Source of the DNA: Allobosea sp.
Lineage (GTDB): Bacteria; Pseudomonadota; Alphaproteobacteria; Rhizobiales; Beijerinckiaceae
DNA length: 64,000 nucleotides
Reading direction: 5' to 3'
Assembly: GCF_030695125.1 (NCBI RefSeq)
Contig: NZ_JAUYTP010000068.1
Span: forward strand, 186,001-250,000
The notes beneath the pieces were generated by a model that searched no databases, had not been told where the DNA came from, and was given only the letters and a program-made list of their open reading frames with translations. A program made the translations under genes and the position numbers. Position 1 is the stretch's first letter. Every line of letters begins with the position of its first letter. Shown in pieces: positions 55,835 through 64,000 of this stretch.

Positions 55835-55844
55835 ATCCTCAGCC
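55829..55844. terminator. Hairpin overlapping both converging stop codons
   Basis: GGCTGA and TCAGCC form a 6-bp stem with loop ATCC, so the TGA stops of mogA and of the converging gene lie within the two arms. A minimal shared terminator is possible. Confidence 0.4.
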
Positions 55845-56480
55845 GCCGCGCGTCGCCAGCCACTCCGCATAGGTGCCGCGCTTCAGGTCGAAGCGGTCGT
55901 TCTGGCGCGAATAGCCGTCGGCGAACATCCGCCCCACCGGCTTGTAGTCGCTCAGGCTGACCCGCAATGTCGCCGGATCGACCAGCCCCGCGCGGGCATG
56001 GATGCGCACGACCTCGCCGATCAGCAGTTCGCGCGTCGGCGTGAACGCCATCGACACGGTCTTGCGGCATTCCAGCGCGAACGGCGCCTGCGCGATATGC
56101 GGCACGCCGATGCTGACGCCGGGCAGGAGCGAGAGGCCCGCCGCCTCGATCTCGCTGACCTCGGGCGGGAAATCGATCGCGCAGATGTTCATCGCCTCGG
56201 CCAGCGCCTCGTCGACGAGATTGACGACGAATTCGCCGGCCGCCGCGATGTTGCGAGTGGTATCCTTGGGGTTGTTGCCCGGCTTGTGCTGGAGCCCGAG
56301 CACGACGAGCGCCGGGTCTTCCGAGAAGACGTTGAAGAAGCTGAACGGCGCCGCATTGACCACGCCCTCGGCCGAGAGGGTGGTGACGAGCGCGATCGGG
56401 CGCGGCGTGACGCTGGCGCAGAGCAGCTTGTAGCGCTCGCGCGGCGCGATCTCGGAGAAGGCGACGGTGAAGGCGCTCAT
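55839..56480 (-). CDS. Flavin reductase-like domain protein
   Basis: The 213-residue protein has the FMN-binding split-barrel flavin reductase-like fold: YKLLCASVTPRPIALVTTLSAEGVVNAAPFSFF, then LGLQHKPGNNPKDTTRNI and EFVVNLVDEALAEAMN. Such proteins reduce flavins with NAD(P)H for partner enzymes or act as FMN enzymes; no oxygenase partner is adjacent. It follows the D-carbamoylase-like gene by 4 bp on the same strand, suggesting a shared transcript and a joint catabolic role, which is inference. Confidence 0.86.
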   Translation of the reverse strand: MSAFTVAFSEIAPRERYKLLCASVTPRPIALVTTLSAEGVVNAAPFSFFNVFSEDPALVVLGLQHKPGNNPKDTTRNIAAAGEFVVNLVDEALAEAMNICAIDFPPEVSEIEAAGLSLLPGVSIGVPHIAQAPFALECRKTVSMAFTPTRELLIGEVVRIHARAGLVDPATLRVSLSDYKPVGRMFADGYSRQNDRFDLKRGTYAEWLATRGG

Positions 56481-56484
56481 CGCC

Positions 56485-57414
56485 TCACTCCGGCTCGACC
56501 ACGCCCACTTGGGCGGTGATCTTGCCGTAATGCTCGATCCGGCGATGCCGCTTGAAGTCGAAGATCGTCTCCTTGCCGAAACGGGTGTCGTCGAGATCGC
56601 AGGACACGACGATGATCCCGTCCGCCTCGCCCTCGAGTTCGGCCACGATCTCGCCGTCGGGGTTCACGATCAGCGTGCCGCCCATCAGGTGGTGGCCGTC
56701 CTCGTCGCCCGCCTTGGCGACGGCCACGACCCAGCAGGAGTTCTGGTAGGCGCCGGCCTGCACCGAGAGCCGGTGGTGGAACAGCCGCTGTGCCAGCCCT
56801 TCCCCACCCTTCTGCGAGTTGACCGAGGGCGTGTTGAAGCCGAGCACGACCATCTCGACGCCCTGCAGCCCCATCACCCGATAGGTCTCCGGCCAGCGCC
56901 GGTCGTTGCAGATGCACATGCCGAGCAGGCCGCCCATCGTGCGCCAGACCGGAAAGCCGAGGTCGCCGGGCTCGAAATAGCGCTTTTCGAGATGCTGATG
57001 CGTCCGGTCCGGATCATACTCGACATGGCCCGGCAGATGGATCTTGCGGTACTTGCCGACGATCGCGCCGCTCTTGTCGACGATGATCGAGCTGTTGAAA
57101 TGCTGCCCCTCCGGGGTCAGCTCGGCATAGCCGAAGCTCATGCCCATGCCATGGGCCAGCGCCCGGTCGAACAGCGGCTGGACGGCCGGGTTGGGCATCG
57201 CCGCCTCGAACCAGGCATCGGCCTCGGCGCGGTCCTCGTGATACCAGCGCGGAAAGAAGGTCGTCAGCGCCAGCTCGGGATAGACGATGAAATCGGCCCC
57301 CTTGGCCTTGGCCTCGTCCATCAGGGCGAGCATCCGTGCGACGACCTCGGCCCGGCCCTCGGCCTTCTGGATCGGCCCGAGCTGGGCGGCGGCGACGGTC
57401 AGGATGCGGGACAT
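56485..57414 (-). CDS. N-carbamoyl-D-amino acid hydrolase-like (nitrilase superfamily)
   Basis: The 309-residue protein is a nitrilase-superfamily amidase close to D-carbamoylases. The Glu-Lys-Cys triad is E47 (VYPELALTTFFPRW), K124 (KYRKIHLPGH) and C169 (CICNDRRWPE). The strings HLEKRYFEPGDLGFP and FNFK-like IFDFKRHRRIEHYG match the D-carbamoylase pattern. It would cleave N-carbamoyl groups from D-amino acids or from related compounds, as in hydantoin or pyrimidine breakdown. The ATG at 57414 begins the conserved strand. It is followed by the flavin reductase-like gene at 4 bp. Confidence 0.88.
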   Translation of the reverse strand: MSRILTVAAAQLGPIQKAEGRAEVVARMLALMDEAKAKGADFIVYPELALTTFFPRWYHEDRAEADAWFEAAMPNPAVQPLFDRALAHGMGMSFGYAELTPEGQHFNSSIIVDKSGAIVGKYRKIHLPGHVEYDPDRTHQHLEKRYFEPGDLGFPVWRTMGGLLGMCICNDRRWPETYRVMGLQGVEMVVLGFNTPSVNSQKGGEGLAQRLFHHRLSVQAGAYQNSCWVVAVAKAGDEDGHHLMGGTLIVNPDGEIVAELEGEADGIIVVSCDLDDTRFGKETIFDFKRHRRIEHYGKITAQVGVVEPE

Positions 57415-57515
57415 GGAAAACCTCGGCGGCGGGCTGGACAAGGGTTGGCGTAGCAACCTGACCGGCTTAGCGAAATCGATGCCAGCCGCCTATCCGCAAG
57501 CCATGTTCGCGACGC

Positions 57516-58085
57516 TCAGCCCGCCTGCAATTCCTGCCCGATGGCCCGCACCAATTGGGGGCCGATCGGATCGGTCAGCGAGGAATAACCGCCCAGGAGT
57601 TCGCCGGAGCGGCCGACCAGATACTTGTGGAAGTTCCAGCGCGGCGTCTCGCCCGGCTTCTGTGCCGCCGCCCAGCGATAGAAGGGGTGCGCCTCGGCGC
57701 CCCTGACGACCGACTTCTCGGCGAAGGCGTAGGTCGCGCCATGGCTCTGGCGGGCGGCCTCCGCGATCGCCGCGCCTTCCAGCGGCTCCTGCCCGCCGAA
57801 ATCATTGCTGGGCACCGCGATCAGCATCAGGCCCCGCGCCCGGTAGCGCTGCCAGAGCTGTTCGAGCGAGGCGAACTGCCCGGCAAAGCCGCAATTCGTC
57901 GCCGTGTTGACGATCAGCACCGGACGACCGCGATAGGCCTGCAGCGGCAGCGAACCACCTCCGGCCTTGCCGAAGGTGAAGGACGAGGCGGAGGGCGCCG
58001 TCTGCGCCGCCACCGCCGCACCGGTGAACGGCAGCGCACAGGCGCCCGCCATACCACTCAAGACATCCCGACGCCGCAAGGTCAT
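57516..58085 (-). CDS. Tat-exported glutathione peroxidase-like thiol peroxidase
   Basis: The 189-residue protein has an N-terminal Tat signal (RRRDVLSG, residues 4-11, then hydrophobic) and a glutathione-peroxidase fold. The peroxidatic residue is C65 in TATNCGFAGQF, Cys in place of selenocysteine, with the SNDFGGQEP Gln loop and WNFHKYLV Trp. Such enzymes reduce peroxides, often with thioredoxin. Export to the periplasm is unusual. The ATG at 58085 follows AGGAGG; an earlier start would bury the signal. No OhrR-type operator was seen upstream. Confidence 0.9.
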   Translation of the reverse strand: MTLRRRDVLSGMAGACALPFTGAAVAAQTAPSASSFTFGKAGGGSLPLQAYRGRPVLIVNTATNCGFAGQFASLEQLWQRYRARGLMLIAVPSNDFGGQEPLEGAAIAEAARQSHGATYAFAEKSVVRGAEAHPFYRWAAAQKPGETPRWNFHKYLVGRSGELLGGYSSLTDPIGPQLVRAIGQELQAG

Positions 58086-58170
58086 GACCCGATCCTCCTG
58101 GCTGCGGACGGACGGCGCCCGTCCCGCTTCATGCAATCATCGCACATACGAAGCGATCGCCGAAACGGAT

Positions 58171-58199
58171 GTGCCCCGCGGCGTTTCAGCCCGGGGCAC
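58171..58199. terminator. Hairpin upstream of the peroxidase gene
   Basis: GTGCCCCG (58171-58178) and CGGGGCAC (58192-58199) form an 8-bp stem with a 13-base loop in the region between cheY and the peroxidase gene, both read leftward. It may help to end the che transcript. Confidence 0.4.
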
Positions 58200-58222
58200 G
58201 CATCGTATTGGCCATGCGGATC

Positions 58223-58249
58223 GGTTCGGCCGGTCGCACCGGCCGAGCC
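58223..58249 (-). terminator. Strong hairpin after cheY
   Basis: TCGGCCGGT and ACCGGCCGA (58226-58246, 3-base loop) form a 9-bp stem; flanking bases extend it to 12 pairs with one wobble. It lies 7 bases after the cheY stop. No T run follows, so it may act by blocking 3' decay or with Rho. Confidence 0.55.
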
Positions 58250-58256
58250 CGTTTCG

Positions 58257-58646
58257 TCAGGAGCTGAGCGCCAGCACCTTCTTCACGCGCACTTCGAGGT
58301 CGCGCAGCTCGTAGGGCTTCACGACGTAATGATCGGCGCCGTTGGAGGTGGCCTCGTCCATCTTGTCGACCGACCGCTCGGACGTCGCCATGATGATCTT
58401 GATCTGGTTGAGCTCGGGGACCGAACGAATGGCCCGCAGCAGATCGATGCCGCTCATGCCGTCCATGTTCCAGTCGAGCAGCAGCAGATCATAGCGCTTG
58501 GTCTGCATCTTCATCAGCGCTTCGCGCGCGTTCTCGGCCTCGTCGATGTCCTGAAACTCGATCTGTTTCAGAAAATACGTCGCGAGGCCGCGCATGCTCT
58601 TCTGGTCGTCGACAACGAGGATCCTGTACTCGCTTCTCGCCTTCAT
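58257..58646 (-). CDS. cheY: Chemotaxis response regulator CheY
   Basis: The 129-residue single-domain receiver has the phosphoacceptor D58 (LLLLDWNMDGMSG), the acidic pocket DD at 13-14 and the signalling Lys in VVKPYELRD. CheA phosphorylates it and the product binds the flagellar switch. The ATG at 58646 has AAGGAG upstream. It is the last gene of the che operon, 12 bp after cheB. Confidence 0.95.
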   Translation of the reverse strand: MKARSEYRILVVDDQKSMRGLATYFLKQIEFQDIDEAENAREALMKMQTKRYDLLLLDWNMDGMSGIDLLRAIRSVPELNQIKIIMATSERSVDKMDEATSNGADHYVVKPYELRDLEVRVKKVLALSS

Positions 58647-58658
58647 CACGAAATCTCC

Positions 58659-59750
58659 TTACGCGGTGCGCAGATGCGACCGCTCACCGAGCAGGTTGCT
58701 GACGGCCGCACCAATCTGGTCGAGCGCCACAACCCGGTCGGCGGCACCTATTTCGAACGCCGCTTTCGGCATCCCGTTTACCACACAGGTTTCCCCGCTT
58801 TGGATTAACGTATCGGAACCCGATTTCCGCATGGCTAACAAACCCTCTGCGCCGTCTCGGCCCATGCCCGTGAGCAGGATGCCGATAGCATGAGCGCCGA
58901 TGCTCCGCGCGACCGAATGGAACATCACATCGACGGACGGCGAATGACCGCTGACCAGCGGCCCCTCCCGCAGAACGCAGACGAACTCGCCACGGCGCTC
59001 CTCGATCTCGAGATGACGCGGACCACCCGGCGCGACCACCGCCATGCCGGGCTTGAGCTTGTCGCCGTCGCTGGCCTCGCGGACGTCGAGGCCGGTCGCC
59101 GTCGCCAGCCGCGCCGCGAACTTGGCCGTGTAGCCAGGCGGCATATGCTGGACCACGGCGATCGGCAAGCGCAGATGCGCGAGATCGCGCATGACGACCT
59201 GCACGGCGGGAACGCCGCCGGTCGAGGCCCCGATCGCGATGAAGGAGGCTTTGCCGCCGGCACGCGCCGGCTCCCGCGGGGCCAGGACACGGGCCGGCGC
59301 CGTCTCGCGCCTTGAGGCGAACATCCGGCGGCTGGCCGAAGCACGCTGCAGCGCGCCCACGAGATGGCGCATGAAGCCTTCGAGCGTGTTGGTCGTGCCG
59401 TCGGGCTTCTCGATGAAGTCGATCGCGCCCAGTTCCAGCGCCTGGATGGTGTTGTCGGCGCCGGGGCCGCCGAATGCGGAGACGATCAGCACCGGCAGCG
59501 GGTCCTGCTTCAGGACGCGCGCCAGCAGCTTCAGCCCATGGCGGCCGGGCAGTTCGAGATCGAGCGTCACCACGTCGGGGCGCAGCTCCTGGATCGCGTC
59601 CCAGCCCTCTTCGGCGCTGCCGGCGACGCCGATCACCTTGAAGCCGGGGGCGCCATCGATGATCTGCGTCATCAGCTTCTGCATCAGCACCGAGTCGTCG
59701 ACGACGAGGACCTTGACCGGGCTGGCGGCGGAGGGGGAGCTTATCGGCAT
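58659..59750 (-). CDS. cheB: Chemotaxis protein-glutamate methylesterase/deamidase CheB
   Basis: CheB removes methyl groups from receptor glutamates, giving adaptation. The 363-residue protein has a receiver domain (about 12-125, phosphoacceptor D64 in VTLDLELPG), a linker, and the C-terminal esterase domain with the catalytic Ser (IGASTGG), His (VQHMPPG) and Asp (TGMGRDG). The ATG at 59750 overlaps the cheD stop as TGATG; a GTG one codon earlier is also possible. Confidence 0.96.
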   Translation of the reverse strand: MPISSPSAASPVKVLVVDDSVLMQKLMTQIIDGAPGFKVIGVAGSAEEGWDAIQELRPDVVTLDLELPGRHGLKLLARVLKQDPLPVLIVSAFGGPGADNTIQALELGAIDFIEKPDGTTNTLEGFMRHLVGALQRASASRRMFASRRETAPARVLAPREPARAGGKASFIAIGASTGGVPAVQVVMRDLAHLRLPIAVVQHMPPGYTAKFAARLATATGLDVREASDGDKLKPGMAVVAPGGPRHLEIEERRGEFVCVLREGPLVSGHSPSVDVMFHSVARSIGAHAIGILLTGMGRDGAEGLLAMRKSGSDTLIQSGETCVVNGMPKAAFEIGAADRVVALDQIGAAVSNLLGERSHLRTA

Positions 59751-60343
59751 CACCAGACCTCCACTTCACCGCCCACGGGCTGGGTCTTGAGCCGGTTGAG
59801 ATACGCCACTTCCTGCTGGTGGTCGGGATCGCGCGCCGTCGACTGGACATGCTGGACCCAGGCCCGCCCCGTCGAGGGCTGGTAGTGGATGCGTCGCGAG
59901 CGCGTCCCCCCGACATCCTTCGAGACGATCGGGATGCCTTCCCGGTTGAGGAACTCGGTGACGAAGGCGATGTTGCCGTCGCCGATCGCCAGCATCGTCG
60001 CTCCTGACAGGACGCGTGCGCCGCCGAAGACCTTGCATTCGAGATTGCCGCGTCGCGCGCCGCGCTTGAGCAGCCCGTTGATCAGCACCTCCATCGCCGT
60101 GTCGCCATAGCGCTCGCCGGCATTGGCGTCGGAGCCGCCATTGTTCTTGGGCAGCAGGAAATGGTTGAGCCCGCCAACCCCGGCCTGCGGATCGCGCATG
60201 CACACCGAGATGCAGGAGCCCAGCACGGTCGCGACGATCTCATCCTTGGCCGCGGTGATCTCATGTTCACCGGGAGCGACCGTGATGATGTTCGCTTCGA
60301 AACGTGGGTCGAAATAGCGACGGGAGGAACGCGCGACGCTCAT
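59750..60343 (-). CDS. cheD: Chemoreceptor glutamine deamidase CheD
   Basis: CheD deamidates receptor glutamines and can bind CheC/CheY-P in some systems. The 197-residue protein has the catalytic Cys C44 (VLGSCISVCM) and His H61 (GLNHFLLP). It is translationally coupled both upstream to cheR (ATGA) and downstream to cheB. No cheC is present in the visible part of the cluster. Confidence 0.95.
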   Translation of the reverse strand: MSVARSSRRYFDPRFEANIITVAPGEHEITAAKDEIVATVLGSCISVCMRDPQAGVGGLNHFLLPKNNGGSDANAGERYGDTAMEVLINGLLKRGARRGNLECKVFGGARVLSGATMLAIGDGNIAFVTEFLNREGIPIVSKDVGGTRSRRIHYQPSTGRAWVQHVQSTARDPDHQQEVAYLNRLKTQPVGGEVEVW

Positions 60344-61212
60344 GGCAGTCTCTCATAGATCGTGCGGCCGATCAGGCGCAGTTGAGGGTGAGGCTGTGGC
60401 AGGGATTCCGAATGCCCGAGATAAAGGAACCCGCCCGGCGCGAGCAGCGTGACGAAGCGATCGAGGATCGAGGCCTTCGTCTGCGTATCGAAATAGATGA
60501 AGACGTTGCGACAGAAGATCACGTCGAACGGGCCGCTCATCGGCCATTTCTCGATCAGGTTCAGCCGCTTGAAGGAGATCATCCGGCGCAGGTCTTCGGT
60601 GATGCGCGCCTCGCCCCGGCCGGCATGGGCCTCGACCTTGAGCAGCGGCTTGACGTCCGAGGGCAGCCTGTCGAACTGGTCGGCCGAGTAGACCGCCGCT
60701 TCCGCCTTGATCAGGATATCGGTGTCGATGTCGGTCGCCAGGATCTTGAAGTCGACATCGCTGCGCGAGCCCAGAACGTCGCGCGAGACCGCGGCGATGC
60801 TGTAGGGCTCTTCCCCGGAGGACGCCGCCGAGCACCAGATCCGGATGCGCCCGCGCCGGCCGCCGCGCTCCTGCACCAGACGCGGCAGCACGTCCTTGCG
60901 CAGATGGTCGAAATGGTGGCGCTCGCGGAAGAACGAGGTGTGGTTGGTCGTCACCGCGTTGATCAGTTCGGGAATCTCGTCGGCGGCCTGCGGCGTCTTC
61001 AGGTAGGCGCAGTATTCCGCGACCGAGTTCAGCCCGAGCGCCTTGACGCGCCGCGCCAGGCGGCCGCGCGTCATCGCTTCCTTGTGTTCGCGGATGACGA
61101 TCCCGGCCTGCTCATAGACCAGCTTCGAGATGAAACCCATGTCGTCGCGCGTCAGCGTGACGTCCGTGAGCTGGCCCTGGGCCATGGCTGCATTCGATCT
61201 CGACATTGCCAC
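60340..61212 (-). CDS. cheR: Chemotaxis protein methyltransferase CheR
   Basis: CheR methylates receptor glutamates with S-adenosylmethionine. The 290-residue protein has the N-terminal helical domain, the SAM pocket with RIWCSAASSGEEPYSI and DIDTDIL, and FCRNVFIYFD. Its beta-subdomain region suggests it can bind the C-terminal pentapeptide of receptors; the adjacent receptor ends in such a motif. The GTG at 61212 overlaps the mcp stop (TAGTG) with GGAG close by; an ATG two codons on is the alternative. Confidence 0.95.
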   Translation of the reverse strand: MAMSRSNAAMAQGQLTDVTLTRDDMGFISKLVYEQAGIVIREHKEAMTRGRLARRVKALGLNSVAEYCAYLKTPQAADEIPELINAVTTNHTSFFRERHHFDHLRKDVLPRLVQERGGRRGRIRIWCSAASSGEEPYSIAAVSRDVLGSRSDVDFKILATDIDTDILIKAEAAVYSADQFDRLPSDVKPLLKVEAHAGRGEARITEDLRRMISFKRLNLIEKWPMSGPFDVIFCRNVFIYFDTQTKASILDRFVTLLAPGGFLYLGHSESLPQPHPQLRLIGRTIYERLP

Positions 61213-63203
61213 TAGAACTCCGCCCAGTCATCGGCGCGTCCGCCGCCGGCGACACGCCGGCGCGGCTCGAGCCGGGGTTTTGCCGCCGGTTCGGGCCGGC
61301 GCGTTTCATTCGCTTTCGCAGCCATGCGCACCGGCATCGCGGGTGCCGCCGGCCGGATCGACCGCGGCGTCTCCATCAGCATCCGCTGCGGCGCCGGCAC
61401 AGGCTGGGCATGGGCCATGGCGGCGCCATCGGCCCGGAAGAACGACACCAGCCGCCGCAGCGTGGTGATCTCGCTCATCAGCTCCGTTGCCGACGTCGCG
61501 CTCTGCTCGGCCAGCGCCGAGTTCTGCTGCGTCGTCTCGTCCATATGGGCGACGGCGCGGCTCATCTCCTCGATGCCGTGCGCCTGCTCGGCGGTCGCCC
61601 GCGAGATCTCGACGACGGTGGCCGAAACCTTGCCCGTGGCGGCGACGATCCGCTCCAGCGCATCGCCGGTCGAGCGCACGAAGCGGACCCCTTCGCCGAC
61701 CTGTTCGTTGGAGGTGACGATCAGCCCCTTGATGTCCTTGGCCGCCTGGCCCGAGCGCTGCGCCAGGGCGCGCACCTCGGAGGCGACGACGGCAAAGCCC
61801 CTGCCCGCATCGCCGGCACGCGCCGCCTCGACGGCGGCGTTCAACGCCAGCAGGTTGGTCTGGAAAGCGATGTCGTCGATCACCGAGACGATCTCGGAAA
61901 TGCGCTCCGACGAGCTTTCGATCCGCTCGATCGCGCCGACGGCCTTGACGACGACGTCCTTGCCGTCCTGCGCCACGCCCATCGCCTCGTTGGCGAGTTC
62001 CGTCGCCTCGCGCGAACGGGTCGCACTCTGCTTGACCGAGGCCGCGAGCTGCTCCGTCGTCGCGGCGGTTTCCTCGAGATTGGCGGCGGTCTGCTCGGTC
62101 CGCTCGGCGAGGTCGCCCGCGCCGGAATCGATTTCGCCGGCTGCGCGGGCGACATGCCCGGCCGTGCCCTGGATCGTCGCGACCGTCTCGCCGAGATGGG
62201 CCAGCGCCGTGTTCAGGCTGGCCTTCAGCTCGGCCAGGCGGCCCCGATAGGTCCCGGTCATGCGCTGGGTCAGGTCGCCCTCGGCGAGCCCTCCCACCAC
62301 GGCCGCGAATTCGCCGATCGCCGATTCGACCAGCCCGTTGATCTCGTTCATGCCCTCGGCGATGCGCAGCAGGGCGTCGGGCTTGCCCGCAACCGGCACG
62401 CGGCGCGAGAAATCGCCCTCGACGGCCGCCGCCACCATGTCGGCGACCTCGGCGGCCGCGGCCAGCTCGTCCGTCAGCTCGAGCCATTCGACGGCGGTGC
62501 CGAGGCGGCGGCCATCGGCATGCATCACGGGCGAGAGCGACAGGGAAACCGTGCGCCGTCCGAGCGCAAAGCGGATCGCCTGCTGGGCGCCCGGATGCAG
62601 CGAGGCCTTGGCCTGCACGCTTTCCATGACGCGGCCGAGCATGTCCTTGGCCGAGCAGCCCGGAAACGCCGCGCGGAAATCCTCCTGCGCCTCGCCGAAG
62701 AAGCGCAGCAGCGAGCCGTTGACATAGACGACCCGGCCTTCGCCGTCGCAGACCATGACATTGGTGCGGCAGCCGTCGAGCGCGGCCCGGATGCGGGCGG
62801 CCTCCTCGCCGGACAGGTGCATCGCCTTGAGCGCGCGGGCGAGATCGCCGAGCGAGTCGCCACGGTCGAGCGCGGGAATCTCAGCGATGTCGCCGGTCGA
62901 CAGGCGGATCGCGGCCTCGCGCAGCCGCATGATCGGCTGCTGGATGCGGCGTCCCGCGGCCCAGGTCGAGAGCCCCACGACACAAACGCCGGCGGCGGCG
63001 AGCCCGAGCAGGGATGGTCCGGTCAGCCCCAGGGCAGCTTGATAGGCCAGGATGCCGGCTGTCCCCGCCGTGACCATCGTGGTCGCGGCGAGCAGCAGCG
63101 GCAGTTCGAGACCGGTTTTCGGAGAGTGGCCGAGGGCGCTGCCCATTAATGCTGTCGTTTCTTGTTCGGCCCGCGCTTTATGCAACGCCACTCCTCGGGC
63201 CAT
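61212..63203 (-). CDS. Methyl-accepting chemotaxis protein with PAS sensor and CheR-tether
   Basis: The 663-residue receptor has two N-terminal membrane segments (about 33-55 and 62-82) with almost no periplasmic loop, a first HAMP-like part, a PAS domain (about 140-240), another HAMP-like part and a long signalling domain with the hairpin tip [16 protein letters not shown]. It therefore senses inside the cell or in the membrane. The protein ends DDWAEF, which fits the WxxF-type pentapeptide that tethers CheR and CheB. It sits in the che operon between cheW and cheR. Confidence 0.92.
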   Translation of the reverse strand: MARGVALHKARAEQETTALMGSALGHSPKTGLELPLLLAATTMVTAGTAGILAYQAALGLTGPSLLGLAAAGVCVVGLSTWAAGRRIQQPIMRLREAAIRLSTGDIAEIPALDRGDSLGDLARALKAMHLSGEEAARIRAALDGCRTNVMVCDGEGRVVYVNGSLLRFFGEAQEDFRAAFPGCSAKDMLGRVMESVQAKASLHPGAQQAIRFALGRRTVSLSLSPVMHADGRRLGTAVEWLELTDELAAAAEVADMVAAAVEGDFSRRVPVAGKPDALLRIAEGMNEINGLVESAIGEFAAVVGGLAEGDLTQRMTGTYRGRLAELKASLNTALAHLGETVATIQGTAGHVARAAGEIDSGAGDLAERTEQTAANLEETAATTEQLAASVKQSATRSREATELANEAMGVAQDGKDVVVKAVGAIERIESSSERISEIVSVIDDIAFQTNLLALNAAVEAARAGDAGRGFAVVASEVRALAQRSGQAAKDIKGLIVTSNEQVGEGVRFVRSTGDALERIVAATGKVSATVVEISRATAEQAHGIEEMSRAVAHMDETTQQNSALAEQSATSATELMSEITTLRRLVSFFRADGAAMAHAQPVPAPQRMLMETPRSIRPAAPAMPVRMAAKANETRRPEPAAKPRLEPRRRVAGGGRADDWAEF

Positions 63204-63218
63204 CCATCGGTCGGTTGA

Positions 63219-63734
63219 TCAGCTCGCGCGGGCGAGCTTCGCCATCGGGGTTTCGACACCGCCGTCGCGGATCACCGCCGCGAGGTCGAGCAGGGCGACG
63301 ATGTCGGTGTCGAGCAGGACGAGGCCCTCGATCAGGCCGTGCTCGTCGCGCTCCAGGTCGGGCGCCGGGCGCACCGCGCTGACGGGCACGTCGACGATGT
63401 CCGAGACCGAGTCGACCAGCAGGCCGGCGACCTTGTCCTCGATGTCGACGACGACGATGACATGGGTCGCGGTCGCGTCTGTCGTGCCCAGCCCGATCGA
63501 GGTCCGCAGATCGTAGACCGCCAGGATCACGCCGCGCAGGTTGAGCACGCCGCGGACATGCGGAGCCGCATGCGGCAGCGGCGTCGTCGCCTGCCAGCCC
63601 TTGATCTCGCGGACCATGCCGACGTCGATTCCAAAGGTGCGGTCGCCAACCTTGAAGGTGACGATCCGGCGCGCTGCCGATTCCGGCTGCGCCGACGAGA
63701 AGTGCTTTTCGCCGAGTTGCAGGGTCATGGTCAT
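63219..63734 (-). CDS. cheW: Chemotaxis coupling protein CheW
   Basis: CheW links receptors to the CheA kinase. The 171-residue protein is one SH3-like double-barrel CheW domain, beginning RRIVTFKVGDRTFGIDVGMVREI, with LRGVILAVYDLR and GLLVDSVSDIVD. Its start ATG overlaps the cheA stop as ATGA; a second ATG two codons later is possible. The mcp gene follows after 15 bp. Confidence 0.95.
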   Translation of the reverse strand: MTMTLQLGEKHFSSAQPESAARRIVTFKVGDRTFGIDVGMVREIKGWQATTPLPHAAPHVRGVLNLRGVILAVYDLRTSIGLGTTDATATHVIVVVDIEDKVAGLLVDSVSDIVDVPVSAVRPAPDLERDEHGLIEGLVLLDTDIVALLDLAAVIRDGGVETPMAKLARAS

Positions 63735-64000
63735 CCAGCCAGTTTCAGTTCGGTTGCAGGGGGGCGCTCGCCGGTAGCGGCGAGGCGCAGCATGGAGTCG
63801 ACGTCGAGAATCAGGGCGACGAGACCGTCGCCGAGAATGGTGGCGGCCGAAGCGCCATGGACGGTGCCGTAATTGCCTTCGAGGCTCTTCACGACGACCT
63901 GCTGCTGACCGACGATTTCGTCGACCGCGATGCCCACATTGTCGCCGCGCTCGGTCTCCGCGATGATGATGATGTTCTCGTTGCGGGTCCCCGAAGAGCC
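63731..64000 (-). CDS. cheA: Chemotaxis histidine kinase CheA, C-terminal end (partial)
   Basis: Only the last 89 codons are inside the window; the gene continues past the right edge. They belong to the CheW-like regulatory domain (P5) of CheA: RNENIIIIAETERGDN, VDEIVGQQQVVVKSLEG and LILDVDSMLRLA. CheA phosphorylates CheY and CheB. The stop overlaps the cheW start (ATGA), so this is the upstream part of the same operon. The catalytic domains cannot be checked here. Confidence 0.93.
   Translation of the reverse strand, partial: GSSGTRNENIIIIAETERGDNVGIAVDEIVGQQQVVVKSLEGNYGTVHGASAATILGDGLVALILDVDSMLRLAATGERPPATELKLAG

Overview
The window is high-GC, gene-dense bacterial DNA from an alphaproteobacterium. 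The order Hyphomicrobiales is likely, and a Bosea-like genus is my best guess. This rests on the mraZ-to-murG cell-wall cluster, a type A RNase P RNA, Ohr/OhrR pairs, an ArsR-methyltransferase fusion in front of metF, a cheW-mcp-cheR-cheD-cheB-cheY operon, and two kinds of intergenic palindromic repeat common in that order. The genus is inference; no 16S rRNA is present.

Layout. Positions 24-12805 (minus strand) hold the division and cell wall cluster, transcribed mraZ, rsmH, ftsL, ftsI, murE, murF, mraY, murD, ftsW, murG, with a MalY/PatB-type C-S lyase gene between murD and ftsW. A promoter with three 10-bp-spaced TGGG boxes precedes mraZ. Positions 13150-14266 hold a divergent ohrR/ohr pair, followed by rnpB, a lytic transglycosylase, a TerB-DnaJ protein and a peptidoglycan amidase. 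Positions 17589-21395 encode a MacAB-like efflux system whose adaptor carries an unusual helical insert. Then come a degenerate PAS-GGDEF protein, a flavodoxin-like protein, a GNAT acetyltransferase and a PhnA/YjdM-like protein.

Positions 24066-30161 form a methionine/one-carbon block (ArsR-methyltransferase regulator, metF, a small ORF, metH) behind a perfect 16-bp palindrome. From 30228 to 42699 lie mainly metabolic and transport genes: a MocR regulator divergent from an EamA transporter, MOSC, cold shock protein, GH3 glucosidase, YitT, an FMN-dependent alpha-hydroxy acid dehydrogenase, and an AtuA/Bug-receptor operon divergent from a LysR regulator. Positions 41695-43310 hold a Tat-exported alpha/beta hydrolase divergent from a second OhrR; the operators match the one at ohr. 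An AT-rich accessory gene of the DUF4062 family (43400-44494) carries an in-frame stop and sits between this pair and ettA.

The right third has a Bug receptor, an MBL-fold protein, a Kef-type antiporter, an aldo/keto reductase, an orphan fliK/FlhB-tail pair, mogA, a flavin reductase-like protein, a D-carbamoylase-like hydrolase, a Cys-glutathione peroxidase and the chemotaxis operon, entered from cheA at the right edge.

Most of the window is ordinary chromosome. No tRNA, rRNA, CRISPR array, insertion sequence or prophage was seen. The parts most worth following are the interrupted DUF4062 gene, the 29-bp operator shared by two OhrR loci, the adaptor with the Spy-like insert, the orphan FliK/FlhB-tail pair and the palindrome in front of the metF operon.
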